The translations under genes and the position numbers were made by a program. This document shows positions 54,911 through 64,000 of a stretch of 64,000 bases of DNA, in pieces. Position 1 is the first letter of the stretch. The number at the start of each line of letters is the position of its first letter. This stretch comes from Nocardiopsis sp. ATB16-24 (GTDB taxonomy: Bacteria > Actinomycetota > Actinomycetes > Streptosporangiales > Streptosporangiaceae). Under the pieces are notes generated by a model. That model did not search any database, was not told where the DNA came from, and saw only the letters and a list, made by a program, of their open reading frames with translations. Location: positions 124,001-188,000 of the forward strand of contig NZ_JASCXJ010000008.1 in assembly GCF_030271535.1 (NCBI RefSeq), given 5' to 3'.

Positions 54911-55588
54911 ATGAAGGGACGTGTACTGGTTGTCGACGATGACCTCGCCCTGGCCGAGATGCTCGGTATCGTGCTGCGGGGTGAGGGATTCGAGCCCTCG
55001 TTCGTGCATGACGGGGACAAGGCCCTGGAGGCCTTCCGCGAGACCAAGCCCGACCTGGTCCTCCTCGACCTGATGCTGCCCGGGGCCGACGGGATCGACG
55101 TGTGTCGTCAGATCCGCGCCGAGTCCGGCGTGCCCATCGTGATGCTCACCGCCAAGAGCGACACCATCGACGTCGTTCTGGGCCTGGAGTCCGGTGCCGA
55201 CGACTACATCGTCAAGCCCTTCAAGCCCAAGGAACTCGTGGCCCGTATCCGTGTGCGGCTGCGTCGTACCGAGGAGCCCGCTCCCGAGATGTTGCAGATA
55301 GGCGACATCACCATCGACGTCGCCGGACACTCCGTGCGCCGGGACGGCGAGCAGATCAGCCTCACCCCCCTGGAGTTCGACCTCCTGGTGGCCCTGGCCC
55401 GCAAGCCGCGCCAGGTCTTCACCCGCGAGGTCCTCCTGGAACAGGTCTGGGGTTACAGGCACGCCGCCGACACCCGTCTGGTCAACGTCCACGTGCAGCG
55501 TCTCCGGGCCAAGATCGAGAAGGACCCGGAGCACCCCGAGGTCGTCGTCACCGTTCGTGGTGTCGGTTACAAGGCCGGTACCGCCTGA
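54911..55588 (+). CDS. mtrA: response regulator MtrA
   Basis: This 225-aa OmpR/PhoB-type regulator has a receiver domain with the acidic pocket DDD (residues 9-11), the phosphorylation site Asp53 (LVLLDLMLPG), Lys in VKPF, and a winged-helix domain with SLTPLEFDLLVALARKPRQVFTREVLLEQVWGY. It is an essential actinobacterial regulator of cell wall metabolism, division and development, phosphorylated by MtrB. It forms an operon with mtrB and lpqB. Confidence 0.97.
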   Translation: MKGRVLVVDDDLALAEMLGIVLRGEGFEPSFVHDGDKALEAFRETKPDLVLLDLMLPGADGIDVCRQIRAESGVPIVMLTAKSDTIDVVLGLESGADDYIVKPFKPKELVARIRVRLRRTEEPAPEMLQIGDITIDVAGHSVRRDGEQISLTPLEFDLLVALARKPRQVFTREVLLEQVWGYRHAADTRLVNVHVQRLRAKIEKDPEHPEVVVTVRGVGYKAGTA

Positions 55589-55602
55589 TCCCACCGAGCG
55601 AC

Positions 55603-57414
55603 ATGACCGCAGGCAGACCCGCGGACGAGCGGGCGACCGCGTCCGAGGCGCAGAGCCCGCCCTCCGGGTCGTCCCGACCCGGAGGGCGTCGGCGTGACAA
55701 CGGCACGGGGCTCACCCGTGCGTACCTGTTCGCCCAGCGCGCCGCTCGCGCCCTGGTACGCGGTGTTCACACCAACTGGCGCCGCTCGCTGCACCTCAGG
55801 GTCATCTCCATCACCCTGGCGTCGTCCCTGGTGGTGATCCTGGGACTGGGGTACGTGCTCGTCTCCCAGGTGCGGAGCGGCCTGCTCGACGCCAAGATCG
55901 GCACGGCGGTCACCGACCACCGAGCCGGACTCAACTACGCGCTCGCCGAACTGCGGGAGAACGAGACGGCCGACCGCAAGCGGCTCCTGTACGACCTCTC
56001 CAACGAGCTCACCAGCCGCAGCGGCGACACCGGTCTGTACAGTGTCGTCATCCTTCCCTCGGTGGGCGACGAGATCGGATGGGCCACGGGCGAGGGCACG
56101 GTCCCCCAGCGGCTCATCGACCAGGTCCGCCAATCCGAGGTGGACGAACAGCAGTACCACACCTACACGCGTGTCACCACCGGGCAGGACGGCTCCGAGA
56201 AACCCGCGTTGGTGGTCGGCTCGCAGCTCACGCACGCCTACGAGCTGTACTACATCTTCCCGCTTCAGCACGAGCAGGAGATCCTCGACCTGGTCCAGAA
56301 CACGGTCGCCCTGGTGGGCGCCCTGCTGGTCGTCCTCCTCGGACTGATCGCGTTCGTCATCACCCGGCAGGTGGTCGTTCCCATCAGATCGGCCGCACGC
56401 TCGGCCGAGCGGCTCTCCTCGGGCGACCTCACCGAGCGCATGGCGGTGCGGGGGGAGGACGACCTGGCCCGGCTGGCGCTGTCGTTCAACGACATGGCGG
56501 GCAACCTCCAGGAGAAGATCCAGGAGTTGGAGGAGCTGTCCAAGCTCCAGCGCCAGTTCGTCTCCGACGTCTCCCACGAGCTGCGTACCCCGCTGACCAC
56601 CATCAAGATGGCGGGAGACGTGCTCTTCGACGACCGTGAGGAGCTCGAACCCACCATGCGTCGTTCGGTGGAGCTGTTGCAGAGCCAGGTGGAGCGCTTC
56701 GAGGAACTGCTCGCGGACCTGCTGGAGATCAGCCGTCACGACGCCGGAGCCGCCACCCTCGGCGTCGAGTCGCTCGACATCCGCGACGCGGTGATGAAGG
56801 CCGTCGGTGACGCCGAGCAGATCGCGGAACGGCGCGGCATCAAGGTCGTCCTACGCCTGCCAGCCGAACCCTGCACGGCCGAGTACGACTCCCGACGGAT
56901 CAACCGCATCCTGCGCAACCTCGTCGTCAACGCGATCGAGCACAGCGAGGGACGGGACGTGGTGGTCACGACCGCGGGTGATCGCGATGCCGTGGCGGTG
57001 GCGGTGCGCGACTACGGGGTGGGTCTGAAGGAGGGGGAGGAGCACCTGTGCTTCGACCGCTTCTGGCGTGCCGACCCGGCCCGCGTGCGCACCACCGGTG
57101 GCACGGGCCTGGGGCTGGCCATCGCCAAGGAGGACGCGACCTTGCACGGAGGTTGGCTCCAGGCATGGGGGATGCCCGGCCAGGGCTCCCAGTTCCGGCT
57201 GTCCCTGCCCCGACGCTCCGGCGCCGAACTGCGCGGATCCCCTCTGCCGCTGGTGCCGCCGGAGATCGCACTGGGACGTGGTTTCACCCCCTTCCACGAC
57301 AAGGGTGAGAACGGCGACGGCGTGACGGCCCGGGCGGAGAGACACCCGGCCCCGGCGACGCGGAGCGGGGGGACGGGCACCGAAGAGCGTGAGGACGAGG
57401 AGCACCTGTCATGA
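55603..57414 (+). CDS. mtrB: sensor histidine kinase MtrB
   Basis: This 603-aa protein has a transmembrane helix at about residues 65-88, an extracytoplasmic sensor domain, a second helix at about 232-252, HAMP, dimerisation domain with His325 (VSDVSHELRTPLTTIK), and ATPase domain with NLVVNAIEHSEG (N box), RDYGVGL (G1) and GGTGLGLAIAKE (G2). It phosphorylates MtrA. A long disordered C-terminal tail (from about 545) is acidic. It starts 14 nt after mtrA and overlaps lpqB by an ATGA. Confidence 0.96.
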   Translation: MTAGRPADERATASEAQSPPSGSSRPGGRRRDNGTGLTRAYLFAQRAARALVRGVHTNWRRSLHLRVISITLASSLVVILGLGYVLVSQVRSGLLDAKIGTAVTDHRAGLNYALAELRENETADRKRLLYDLSNELTSRSGDTGLYSVVILPSVGDEIGWATGEGTVPQRLIDQVRQSEVDEQQYHTYTRVTTGQDGSEKPALVVGSQLTHAYELYYIFPLQHEQEILDLVQNTVALVGALLVVLLGLIAFVITRQVVVPIRSAARSAERLSSGDLTERMAVRGEDDLARLALSFNDMAGNLQEKIQELEELSKLQRQFVSDVSHELRTPLTTIKMAGDVLFDDREELEPTMRRSVELLQSQVERFEELLADLLEISRHDAGAATLGVESLDIRDAVMKAVGDAEQIAERRGIKVVLRLPAEPCTAEYDSRRINRILRNLVVNAIEHSEGRDVVVTTAGDRDAVAVAVRDYGVGLKEGEEHLCFDRFWRADPARVRTTGGTGLGLAIAKEDATLHGGWLQAWGMPGQGSQFRLSLPRRSGAELRGSPLPLVPPEIALGRGFTPFHDKGENGDGVTARAERHPAPATRSGGTGTEEREDEEHLS

Positions 57415-59282
57415 GCGCACGAGACCGTTGGGAGCGTGTCCTGCGTGCCGGCGTGGCCGCGGCGGTGGCGGGCGTGTCCATGGCGGCCTGCGCCACCGTC
57501 CCCACGACGGGGCCCGTCGTCCCCGGGGACGGTAACGACCTGGAGGGGGACCCCTACGGAGGCTATGTGCGCCTGCTGCCCGCCGGTCCACAACCCGGTG
57601 TGGACCCCTCGGGCCTGGTCAGCGGTTTCCTCCAGGACATGGGCAGCTTCGAACAGGACTACGAGGCGGCGCGCAGCTACATGATGCCCACGACCGGCGA
57701 GGAGTGGTCCCCCGACGGAACCGTCAGGGTCTTCCCCGAGCTGGACACGGTCGACCTGGACGCCGAGACCAGTACCGACGGACTCACCGCCACCGTACGG
57801 ATGCGCAGTTCGCTGGTGGCCACGATCGGTGAGGACGGAAGGTACGTTCCCGGTGACTCCGAGCGGCTGCTCGAGGAGACGTTCACCCTCGCGCGGCAGG
57901 ACGGCGACCCCGAGGGCGAGTGGCGTATCCAGGACCTGCCCGAGGAGCTCATCCTCAGTCAGCTGGACCTGGAGCGCACCCACCGTCCCTTCAATCTGTA
58001 CTTCTTCAACCCGGAAGAGAACACCCTGGTCCCGGACCCCGTCTATCTGCCGGTGAACAACGACAGGTTGGCCGAACATCTGCTGCGCAGGCTCATCAAG
58101 GGCCCCAGCGAGTGGCTGGAGCCCGCCGTGGTGTCCGCCTTCTCCGGGCGGACCCGACCCCTCCTGGAGGTGGACGCCGAGCGGGCGCTGATCAGCGTGA
58201 CCACCACCGAGGAACCGGACGAGTTCGGTATGGGCGCGCAGATCGCCTGGACGCTGCGCCAGCTGCCGGAGATCCAGGAGTTCACGCTCACCGTGAACGG
58301 CTCGGAGGTGGACTTCCCCGGGGCCGAGGGCGAGAGCGCCGACCGACCGCGCCCGGGAAGCAGCTACTGGTACGAGGTGAGTCCGGGGGCGACCACACCG
58401 GACATCAGCGCTTACTACTCCCACGAGGGACAGCTGTGGTCGGCGTCGGACTGGGACACCGGGGCCCTCGGTGAAAGGGAGCCCGTTCCCGGCCCGCTGG
58501 GTTCGGGGGAGGTGCAGCTGGAGCGGTTCGCCGTCTCCTTGGACGAGCAGACGATCGCCGGGATCACCGCCGGGGGCGACGAGGTGGTCACGGGCGGGAC
58601 GGTTCCCGGAGCCCCCGTCCGGGAGGTCCTCTCGGAGGGGACCTTCACCGAGCTGTCCTGGGACGTCAACGGGGACCTGTGGGTGCTCGAGGAGATCGAC
58701 GAGGGGGACGGCGAGGAGGAGGAACCGGAAGAGGAGGTCGACCTGGAGCAACCCCACCTCGGCGGGACGGCCCCGGCACCGGACTCCACGGCCCTGTGGC
58801 ACCTGCGCGACGGGGACGAGGTGGTCCGGGTGGACGTGTCCGGCCTGCGCGGCAGCACGATGGTCCAGTTCCAGACCTCCCGGGACGGTACCCGTGTCGC
58901 GGTGATCACCGAGGTGGACGGACAGCGCTCGCTCCAGGTGGGCCGGGTGGTCCAGGACGCGGACGGACAGGTGTCCCTGGGCTCCTTCGTCACCCTGGCC
59001 CACGAGCTCGAGGAGGTCACCGACGTCTCCTGGCGTTCGGGCGACCAGTTGGTCGTACTGGGCAGCCGCGAGGGGGGAACGAGCCAGGCGTTCCTGGTGT
59101 CCCTGGACGGCGGAACACCGCCGGCCAGCGCCGGAACCTCGGTGGCGAGCATGGTGAGCATCTCCGGAGCACCCGGCCAGCCGTTGGTCGCCGGCTCCGA
59201 CGACGGCAACATCTGGGTCTCCACCGACCCGCTCAGCTGGCAGAACGTGGTGGAGGGCGGCTCGCCCACCTTCCCCGGCTGA
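57411..59282 (+). CDS. lpqB: lipoprotein LpqB
   Basis: This 623-aa secreted lipoprotein has lipobox SMAAC (lipidated Cys near residue 27), a GerMN domain in the first half (about residues 180-310, with LIKGPSEWLEP) and a beta-propeller-like C-terminal LpqB domain. An acidic Glu-rich loop (around residue 430) lies between blades. In mycobacteria LpqB binds the MtrB sensor domain and modulates MtrA signalling. ATG overlaps the mtrB stop. Confidence 0.95.
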   Translation: MSARDRWERVLRAGVAAAVAGVSMAACATVPTTGPVVPGDGNDLEGDPYGGYVRLLPAGPQPGVDPSGLVSGFLQDMGSFEQDYEAARSYMMPTTGEEWSPDGTVRVFPELDTVDLDAETSTDGLTATVRMRSSLVATIGEDGRYVPGDSERLLEETFTLARQDGDPEGEWRIQDLPEELILSQLDLERTHRPFNLYFFNPEENTLVPDPVYLPVNNDRLAEHLLRRLIKGPSEWLEPAVVSAFSGRTRPLLEVDAERALISVTTTEEPDEFGMGAQIAWTLRQLPEIQEFTLTVNGSEVDFPGAEGESADRPRPGSSYWYEVSPGATTPDISAYYSHEGQLWSASDWDTGALGEREPVPGPLGSGEVQLERFAVSLDEQTIAGITAGGDEVVTGGTVPGAPVREVLSEGTFTELSWDVNGDLWVLEEIDEGDGEEEEPEEEVDLEQPHLGGTAPAPDSTALWHLRDGDEVVRVDVSGLRGSTMVQFQTSRDGTRVAVITEVDGQRSLQVGRVVQDADGQVSLGSFVTLAHELEEVTDVSWRSGDQLVVLGSREGGTSQAFLVSLDGGTPPASAGTSVASMVSISGAPGQPLVAGSDDGNIWVSTDPLSWQNVVEGGSPTFPG

Positions 59283-59372
59283 GCCGCCGGGGGCGCTTCC
59301 GAGTACGGACGGGTTCTCCACAGGCGACGGAAGGGGCCGGCGGCGTCCATCGCGTGCCCCGATGCTGGAGGT

Positions 59373-60161
59373 GTGGACGATCGGCCCCCTCGCACCGGCG
59401 CCGCGCGGCGGATCCTCGACGCGCTGCTCGACCTGCTCCTCTCCTGTCCCTGCGCGGGTTGCGACGGCCCCTCGGGACCGTTGTGCGCGGCCTGCCTGAT
59501 CCTGCTGAGCCGCCGTCCCCACCGCTGCGCCCCCCGACCCGGCTGTCCACCGGTCTGGGCGGCCGGGCCCTACGCCGGACATCACCGCCGTGTGCTGCTG
59601 GCCTACAAGGAAGGCGGCGCGGACGCTCTGGCCGGGCCGCTGGGGGAGAGGCTGTCCGCCGCCTACACCGCGTCGGGGCTGGCCACGCCCGACACCCTCC
59701 TCGTTCCCGTCCCCGGACGCGGCCCGCCTCGCGACCCACGTGCCCCGGTCACCCGGCTGGCGCGTGCCTGCCTGGCGAGCGCGGGCGGCGCGGAGGCGGG
59801 CGAGGTGGCGACGTTGCTGCGCCATCGGGGACGGCCCCGACGCCAGGCCGGCCTGGGCAGGGCCGAACGTCTGGCCAACCGGGTCGGGTCCTTCGTCGCC
59901 GATCCTCTCCGGAGGGACGCCCGTACGGGGGTGTCCGGTGCCGGGGATGTCGCGGCGGTCGTGGTGGACGACGTCCTCACCACGGGTGCGACGGTGGCCG
60001 AGGCGACCCGTGCCCTACGGGCCCGCGGAATCAGGGTGGTGGGTGCCATCACCCTCACGGAGCGGCTCCCCGACGACGGTGGGACCAGAGCCCCGGTGAG
60101 GCGAGAAGGTTTTACGAATCCGTGTGAACAACGAAAAGTCCACGTCCACAGGCATTTGTGA
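59373..60161 (+). CDS. comF: ComF family phosphoribosyltransferase-like protein
   Basis: This 262-aa protein has an N-terminal zinc-ribbon-like cysteine cluster (CPCAGCDGPSGPLCAAC) and a C-terminal phosphoribosyltransferase domain with the PRPP-binding loop VVVDDVLTTGAT. ComF is linked to late steps of DNA uptake in naturally competent bacteria, but its biochemical role is open and the gene is kept in many bacteria not known to be competent. GTG start with GGAGGT directly before it. It lies between lpqB and hpf, as in mycobacteria. Confidence 0.9.
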   Translation: MDDRPPRTGAARRILDALLDLLLSCPCAGCDGPSGPLCAACLILLSRRPHRCAPRPGCPPVWAAGPYAGHHRRVLLAYKEGGADALAGPLGERLSAAYTASGLATPDTLLVPVPGRGPPRDPRAPVTRLARACLASAGGAEAGEVATLLRHRGRPRRQAGLGRAERLANRVGSFVADPLRRDARTGVSGAGDVAAVVVDDVLTTGATVAEATRALRARGIRVVGAITLTERLPDDGGTRAPVRREGFTNPCEQRKVHVHRHL

Positions 60162-60829
60162 TGGTTACCAGCGGGTTGGACGGGTGGTCACTACCTGACA
60201 TCCTCGCCAGGACAGGTTACGGTCACGGTATGGCACCCGTCCGGGTCCGTGGTTGCGTCGGAGAGTCCGATCTCCCGGGAAGACCGGGGGTCCACTCCGG
60301 CAAGCCGATGCCAGGCGCAGGCGAAACGGCCCACGTAAGGCGACTTTTCGTCGACCGATCACGGTGCGCCTTAGAGGTAAGACCTGCCCCGCGGAGGGTC
60401 CAGATGTCCCTCATGGCAGGGAGAAGGGCAGTAGTCGCGGACAAGAGCGGCGACACCCTCAGCAGGCGGATGTGGGGACGAAGACCAGGTCGGCCGGACG
60501 GGTGGCATCTCCTCGCCCGGGGGTTCGTCCACGGCGGACCCCCGAGAGGGGCCCCGGCCTGTTCGCGTGCCCGCGCGGGCCGTGGCGCGTGCCCGGCGGA
60601 GAGGTTTTCCCTCCTCGGCTCGGAACCCGTCCCCGATCGTGCCCCGAGGGTACGTGATGAGGACGCCGTGGATGGGTATACGGACTTCCAACCGAGCCGT
60701 GTCCCCCACAGGACGGGGACACCAGCGAAAGGGGGCTAGTGCGACGCCCCTTTCGCCCCGGACGGCGGAAGGGGATGACAGCCAGCCTGGCCGTCATCTT
60801 CACGACGGCCATGCGATGAAGGGGGTCCT
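60162..60829 (+). other. 668-nt non-coding region upstream of hpf, candidate leader/ncRNA
   Basis: No open frame here has convincing actinobacterial codon bias or homology. Near the right end are two perfect hairpins: a 10-bp stem (60725-60734 with 60747-60756) and an 8-bp stem TGGCCGTC/GACGGCCA (60788-60795 with 60804-60811) ending about 6 nt before the hpf ribosome-binding region (GAAGGGGG). The length is far above the window average and suggests a long regulated leader or a small RNA gene. Confidence 0.5.
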
Positions 60830-61504
60830 ATGGACATCATCGTCAAGGGTCGACGCACCGGTGTGAGTGAGAAGTTCCGACAGCACGTCGACGCCAAGCT
60901 CGACAGACTCTCCAAGTGGGAGAAGAAGGGCATGATCATCGACGTGGAGGTGTCCGAAGAGCGCAACCCCAGGCTCGCCGACGTTCGGGAGAGGGTTGAG
61001 CTGACCATCCGGACCAACGGTCCGGTCATTCGTAGCGAGGCCGCGGCCTCGGACCGGTACGGTGCCCTCGACATGGCGCTCGACAAGATCGAGGCCCGCC
61101 TCCGCAAGGCCGCGGACCGGCGCAAGATCCACCGGGGCAACCGCACGCCCGTCTCCGTCGCGACGGCCACCGCGGGTCTTTCCGGAGATCTGCCCTCGCC
61201 CATGGCCGCCGCCCCGCAGGCTCCCCCCGCCCCGCGCAGCGGAGAGGAAGAAAGGATCGACGGTGTCGAGGTGGGTCGCCCCTCCTCCGACGAGTTCGTC
61301 GAACTCGCCACCCAGGGGGAGGCCCCCGTCATCGTCCGGGAGAAGTTCCACCGGGCCAAGCCGATGAGCATCGATCAGGCACTGATGGAGATGGAGCTCG
61401 TCGGTCACGACTTCTACCTCTTCCACGATGAGACCAAGGACGTCCCGAGCGTCGTCTACCGCCGTAAGGGCTTCAACTACGGTGTGATCCGACTCGTCGA
61501 CTGA
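60830..61504 (+). CDS. hpf: ribosome hibernation-promoting factor, long form
   Basis: This 224-aa protein has an N-terminal S30AE/RaiA domain (MDIIVKGRRTGVSEKFRQHVDAKLDRLSKWEK; EARLRKAADRRK), a flexible linker, and the C-terminal dimerisation domain (VREKFHRAKPMSIDQALMEMELVGHDFYLF) of long-form HPF, which pairs 70S ribosomes into 100S dimers in stationary phase. A long structured leader precedes it and a strong terminator follows. Confidence 0.95.
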   Translation: MDIIVKGRRTGVSEKFRQHVDAKLDRLSKWEKKGMIIDVEVSEERNPRLADVRERVELTIRTNGPVIRSEAAASDRYGALDMALDKIEARLRKAADRRKIHRGNRTPVSVATATAGLSGDLPSPMAAAPQAPPAPRSGEEERIDGVEVGRPSSDEFVELATQGEAPVIVREKFHRAKPMSIDQALMEMELVGHDFYLFHDETKDVPSVVYRRKGFNYGVIRLVD

Positions 61505-61696
61505 CCCGGCCGGGGAGTCCCCGAGCGTCCGTGGGGCGCCCGTGGCCGCCCGTGCGGCCCCGGGCGCCCCTGTACGCCGTCTCGCTGCGCGGGCACACCC
61601 GTGCGGGGTTTCTCGGGACGAGCCCGGAGAAGCCCGTCCCCTCTCCGACGGGCACCGTGGGAGCGGCGTGTTCCGGAGGAGCGGTCGAAGGTCCGC

Positions 61697-61746
61697 GCAC
61701 ACGACGCCGCGGCGGATCCCCAAGGATCCGCCGCGGCGTCGTGTGC
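61697..61746. terminator. 23-bp perfect hairpin between convergent hpf and 61792 gene
   Basis: Arms 61697-61719 and 61724-61746 are fully complementary with a CCAA loop, about 190 nt after hpf and 45 nt after the minus-strand gene. There is no U-tract. Because it is perfectly symmetrical it can serve transcripts from both sides. Confidence 0.8.
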
Positions 61747-61791
61747 GGTGCCCGGCCGTGTGTGCGAGGTGGTCCGCCGGTGCACGCTCCG

Positions 61792-62361
61792 TCAGTCGGA
61801 AGAGTGCTGTTCGGGGATCCGTCCCTTGATCCGGTGCAGCGGAGTCCCGTGCGGTTCCTCCGGTTCCGCGCGGGGGGCGTCGAGGACGACGTCGCCCATC
61901 AGGTCGAAGACCAGGGCCATGACCGCCGCCGCGACCAGCAGGACTCCCCCGATCACGAGAAGGGTGACGGACATCCCCATGGCGACGCCGAAACCGCCCA
62001 CGATGAATCCGGCACAGGCCAGGGCCACCGCCACCCAGGAGGTGAGGCGTCCCCGGTGGCTGTTGCTGGGGGCGATGCTGCCGCCCTGGCGCTGGAATCC
62101 TCGAATACGGCCGAACCTGCTGTTACCGTCAGGATGTTCACGTTCCCATGCCAGCCCGGGATCGTCCTTGCCCGGGTCGGGCGTGGTGTGCTTCCGGCTC
62201 TCGATCATGTCGTCGAAGATCTCGACCGGGGTGCGTGGAGAGGGTGCCTGTTCCTGTGAGGACGTCGTCCCGGTCGTCTCGTCGGCCCCGGCTGTGGATG
62301 TTCGTGTCGTCTCCGTGGCCTCAGCGGTCTCAGGGCCCCTCTGTCGCTTGTTCGCTCGCAT
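61792..62361 (-). CDS. small membrane protein of unknown function
   Basis: This 189-aa protein has a polar, Thr/Glu-rich N-terminal region and two hydrophobic helices (about residues 105-150: LTSWVAVALACAGFIVGGFGVAMGMSV and LLVIGGVLLVAAAVMALVFDLMG), then an acidic tail. ATG at 62361 follows GGGGGGATCACC; ATG 62394 is an alternative. Family not recognised. It lies between hpf and secA and is transcribed against both. Confidence 0.7.
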   Translation of the reverse strand: MRANKRQRGPETAEATETTRTSTAGADETTGTTSSQEQAPSPRTPVEIFDDMIESRKHTTPDPGKDDPGLAWEREHPDGNSRFGRIRGFQRQGGSIAPSNSHRGRLTSWVAVALACAGFIVGGFGVAMGMSVTLLVIGGVLLVAAAVMALVFDLMGDVVLDAPRAEPEEPHGTPLHRIKGRIPEQHSSD

Positions 62362-62972
62362 GGTGATCCCCCCTGGGAGCACGTTCGCGTTCAACGGGCC
62401 GGGGTCAGCCGATCGCGGCGTGACCTCTTCCCCTCTGCCTACCCAGGAAAGGCGGAAGACATCATCGACTTCTTCCCCCTACCGAAGAAAAGGGGATTTC
62501 GCCCCTCTCCCGACGTGACGGTTCCGCTTACACGGGCTGTTCCGCAACAGTGGTTTTCACGCTCCGTCACCGATCGCGGAAGGGTGCCCCGCGTCGGGCG
62601 CGACGGAAACTCCGGAAAACCCGTGACAAGGCGGCGTGCGGCGAGATCCCCGACGGTTTTCGGGGAGACTTTCCCGATGGCCGACCGCCGACCGCGCGGA
62701 GGCGTCTCTCGGGGGCGCCCTTCGCCCTCGCTCCGTGAGGGGGTGACCTGCGGGAACATAGCGACCTGTTTTGTTCGTTCCCCAGAGGGAAACGTGCGAA
62801 CGGGCCCCCCTCCCGACCGGAGGGCGGGCGTATAGTTCGGGTCCTCTAGGATATAGCCCCGAGGGCCCAGGAACCCCGCCGTCCTCCGCGGCCACGGGAA
62901 AGCGGTCAGCGGGCCTAGATCTGATCTCCACATGCGTGGAGCCAACCGTGATCTGCGAGGAGCGCATAGGAA
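62362..62972. other. 611-nt intergenic region upstream of secA
   Basis: No convincing gene. Two elements stand out: a minus-oriented hairpin with T-tract (AGGGG-N6-CCCCT at 62491-62506, followed on the minus strand by TTTTCTTC), and an inverted pair GGGAAC (62752-62757) / GTTCCC (62777-62782) with 19 nt between, which reads in either direction like a GGAAC-N19-GTT ECF-type promoter. See findings. Confidence 0.4.

Positions 62973-64000
<1,028 letters not shown>

Noticed and set aside
60253..60709. Open frames on both strands upstream of hpf
   Set aside because: Arg/Pro-rich translations, no ribosome-binding sites, no recognisable domain; more likely non-coding.
62439..62967. Open frames on both strands upstream of secA
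   Set aside because: No codon bias or start signals; they overlap promoter-like and hairpin elements.

Overview
The window is very GC-rich with strong third-position GC bias, short intergenic gaps and many ATGA/GTGA stop-start overlaps. It carries an MtrAB-LpqB system, a WhiB-family regulator, coenzyme F420 biosynthesis, SpoIIM, and DUF58/MoxR and TIGR03089 genes. It is therefore chromosomal DNA of a filamentous-type actinobacterium. A Nocardiopsidaceae-like genus (Nocardiopsis or a relative) is my best guess, but species cannot be fixed by eye. I see no prophage, insertion sequence, CRISPR array or plasmid function; the region is core-like, with some accessory genes on the left.

Layout. 1-2.1 kb: end of a UPF0182 membrane protein and two identical initiator tRNA genes. 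2.2-5.2 kb: a MacB-like permease/adaptor/ATPase export operon. 5.3-9.5 kb: histidinol-phosphatase-like enzyme, TetR and DUF2087 proteins, a divergent oxidoreductase/HxlR pair around a perfect palindrome, and rsgA coupled to aroA. 11-14.3 kb: cysteine desulfurase, cyclophilin lipoprotein, a small membrane protein and an XRE/DUF5753 regulator. 14.4-17.1 kb: two tandem, about 95% identical amidohydrolases. 17-23.4 kb: a TIGR03089 protein and a surface-glycan block (polytopic GT-C-like protein, GT2, GT1, flippase-like YbhN protein). 23.6-30.1 kb: fbiC, a GH18 chitinase and fbiAB.

30.4-40.3 kb: a Gln/Tyr/Gly-repeat membrane protein, a WhiB2-like regulator, a very large membrane glycosyltransferase, DUF5719, a zincin-like protein, DUF3499, phosphomannomutase and a Trm112-like protein. 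40.5-46.6 kb: Ser/Thr kinase, an unknown protein, MerR, and two different S-adenosylhomocysteine hydrolases side by side. 46.7-54.5 kb: the conserved RDD / SpoIIM / DUF58 / MoxR / DUF4350 / DUF4129 / membrane-protein block. 54.9-64 kb: mtrA-mtrB-lpqB-comF-hpf, a small unknown membrane protein, and the start of secA.

From memory, the order fbiAB-whiB2-(zincin)-(DUF3499)-manB-sahH-mtrA-mtrB-lpqB-comF-hpf-secA matches the Mycobacterium tuberculosis Rv3240-Rv3262 region. This ancestral actinobacterial neighbourhood supports most of the functional calls. The least ordinary items are the recent amidohydrolase duplication, whose second copy kept its -10 but lost its -35; the paired long and short SahH enzymes separated by a chain of hairpins; a run of TANNNT boxes 6-7 nt before start codons (leaderless mRNAs); a prion-like Q/Y/G repeat protein beside whiB2; and long structured non-coding stretches before hpf and secA.
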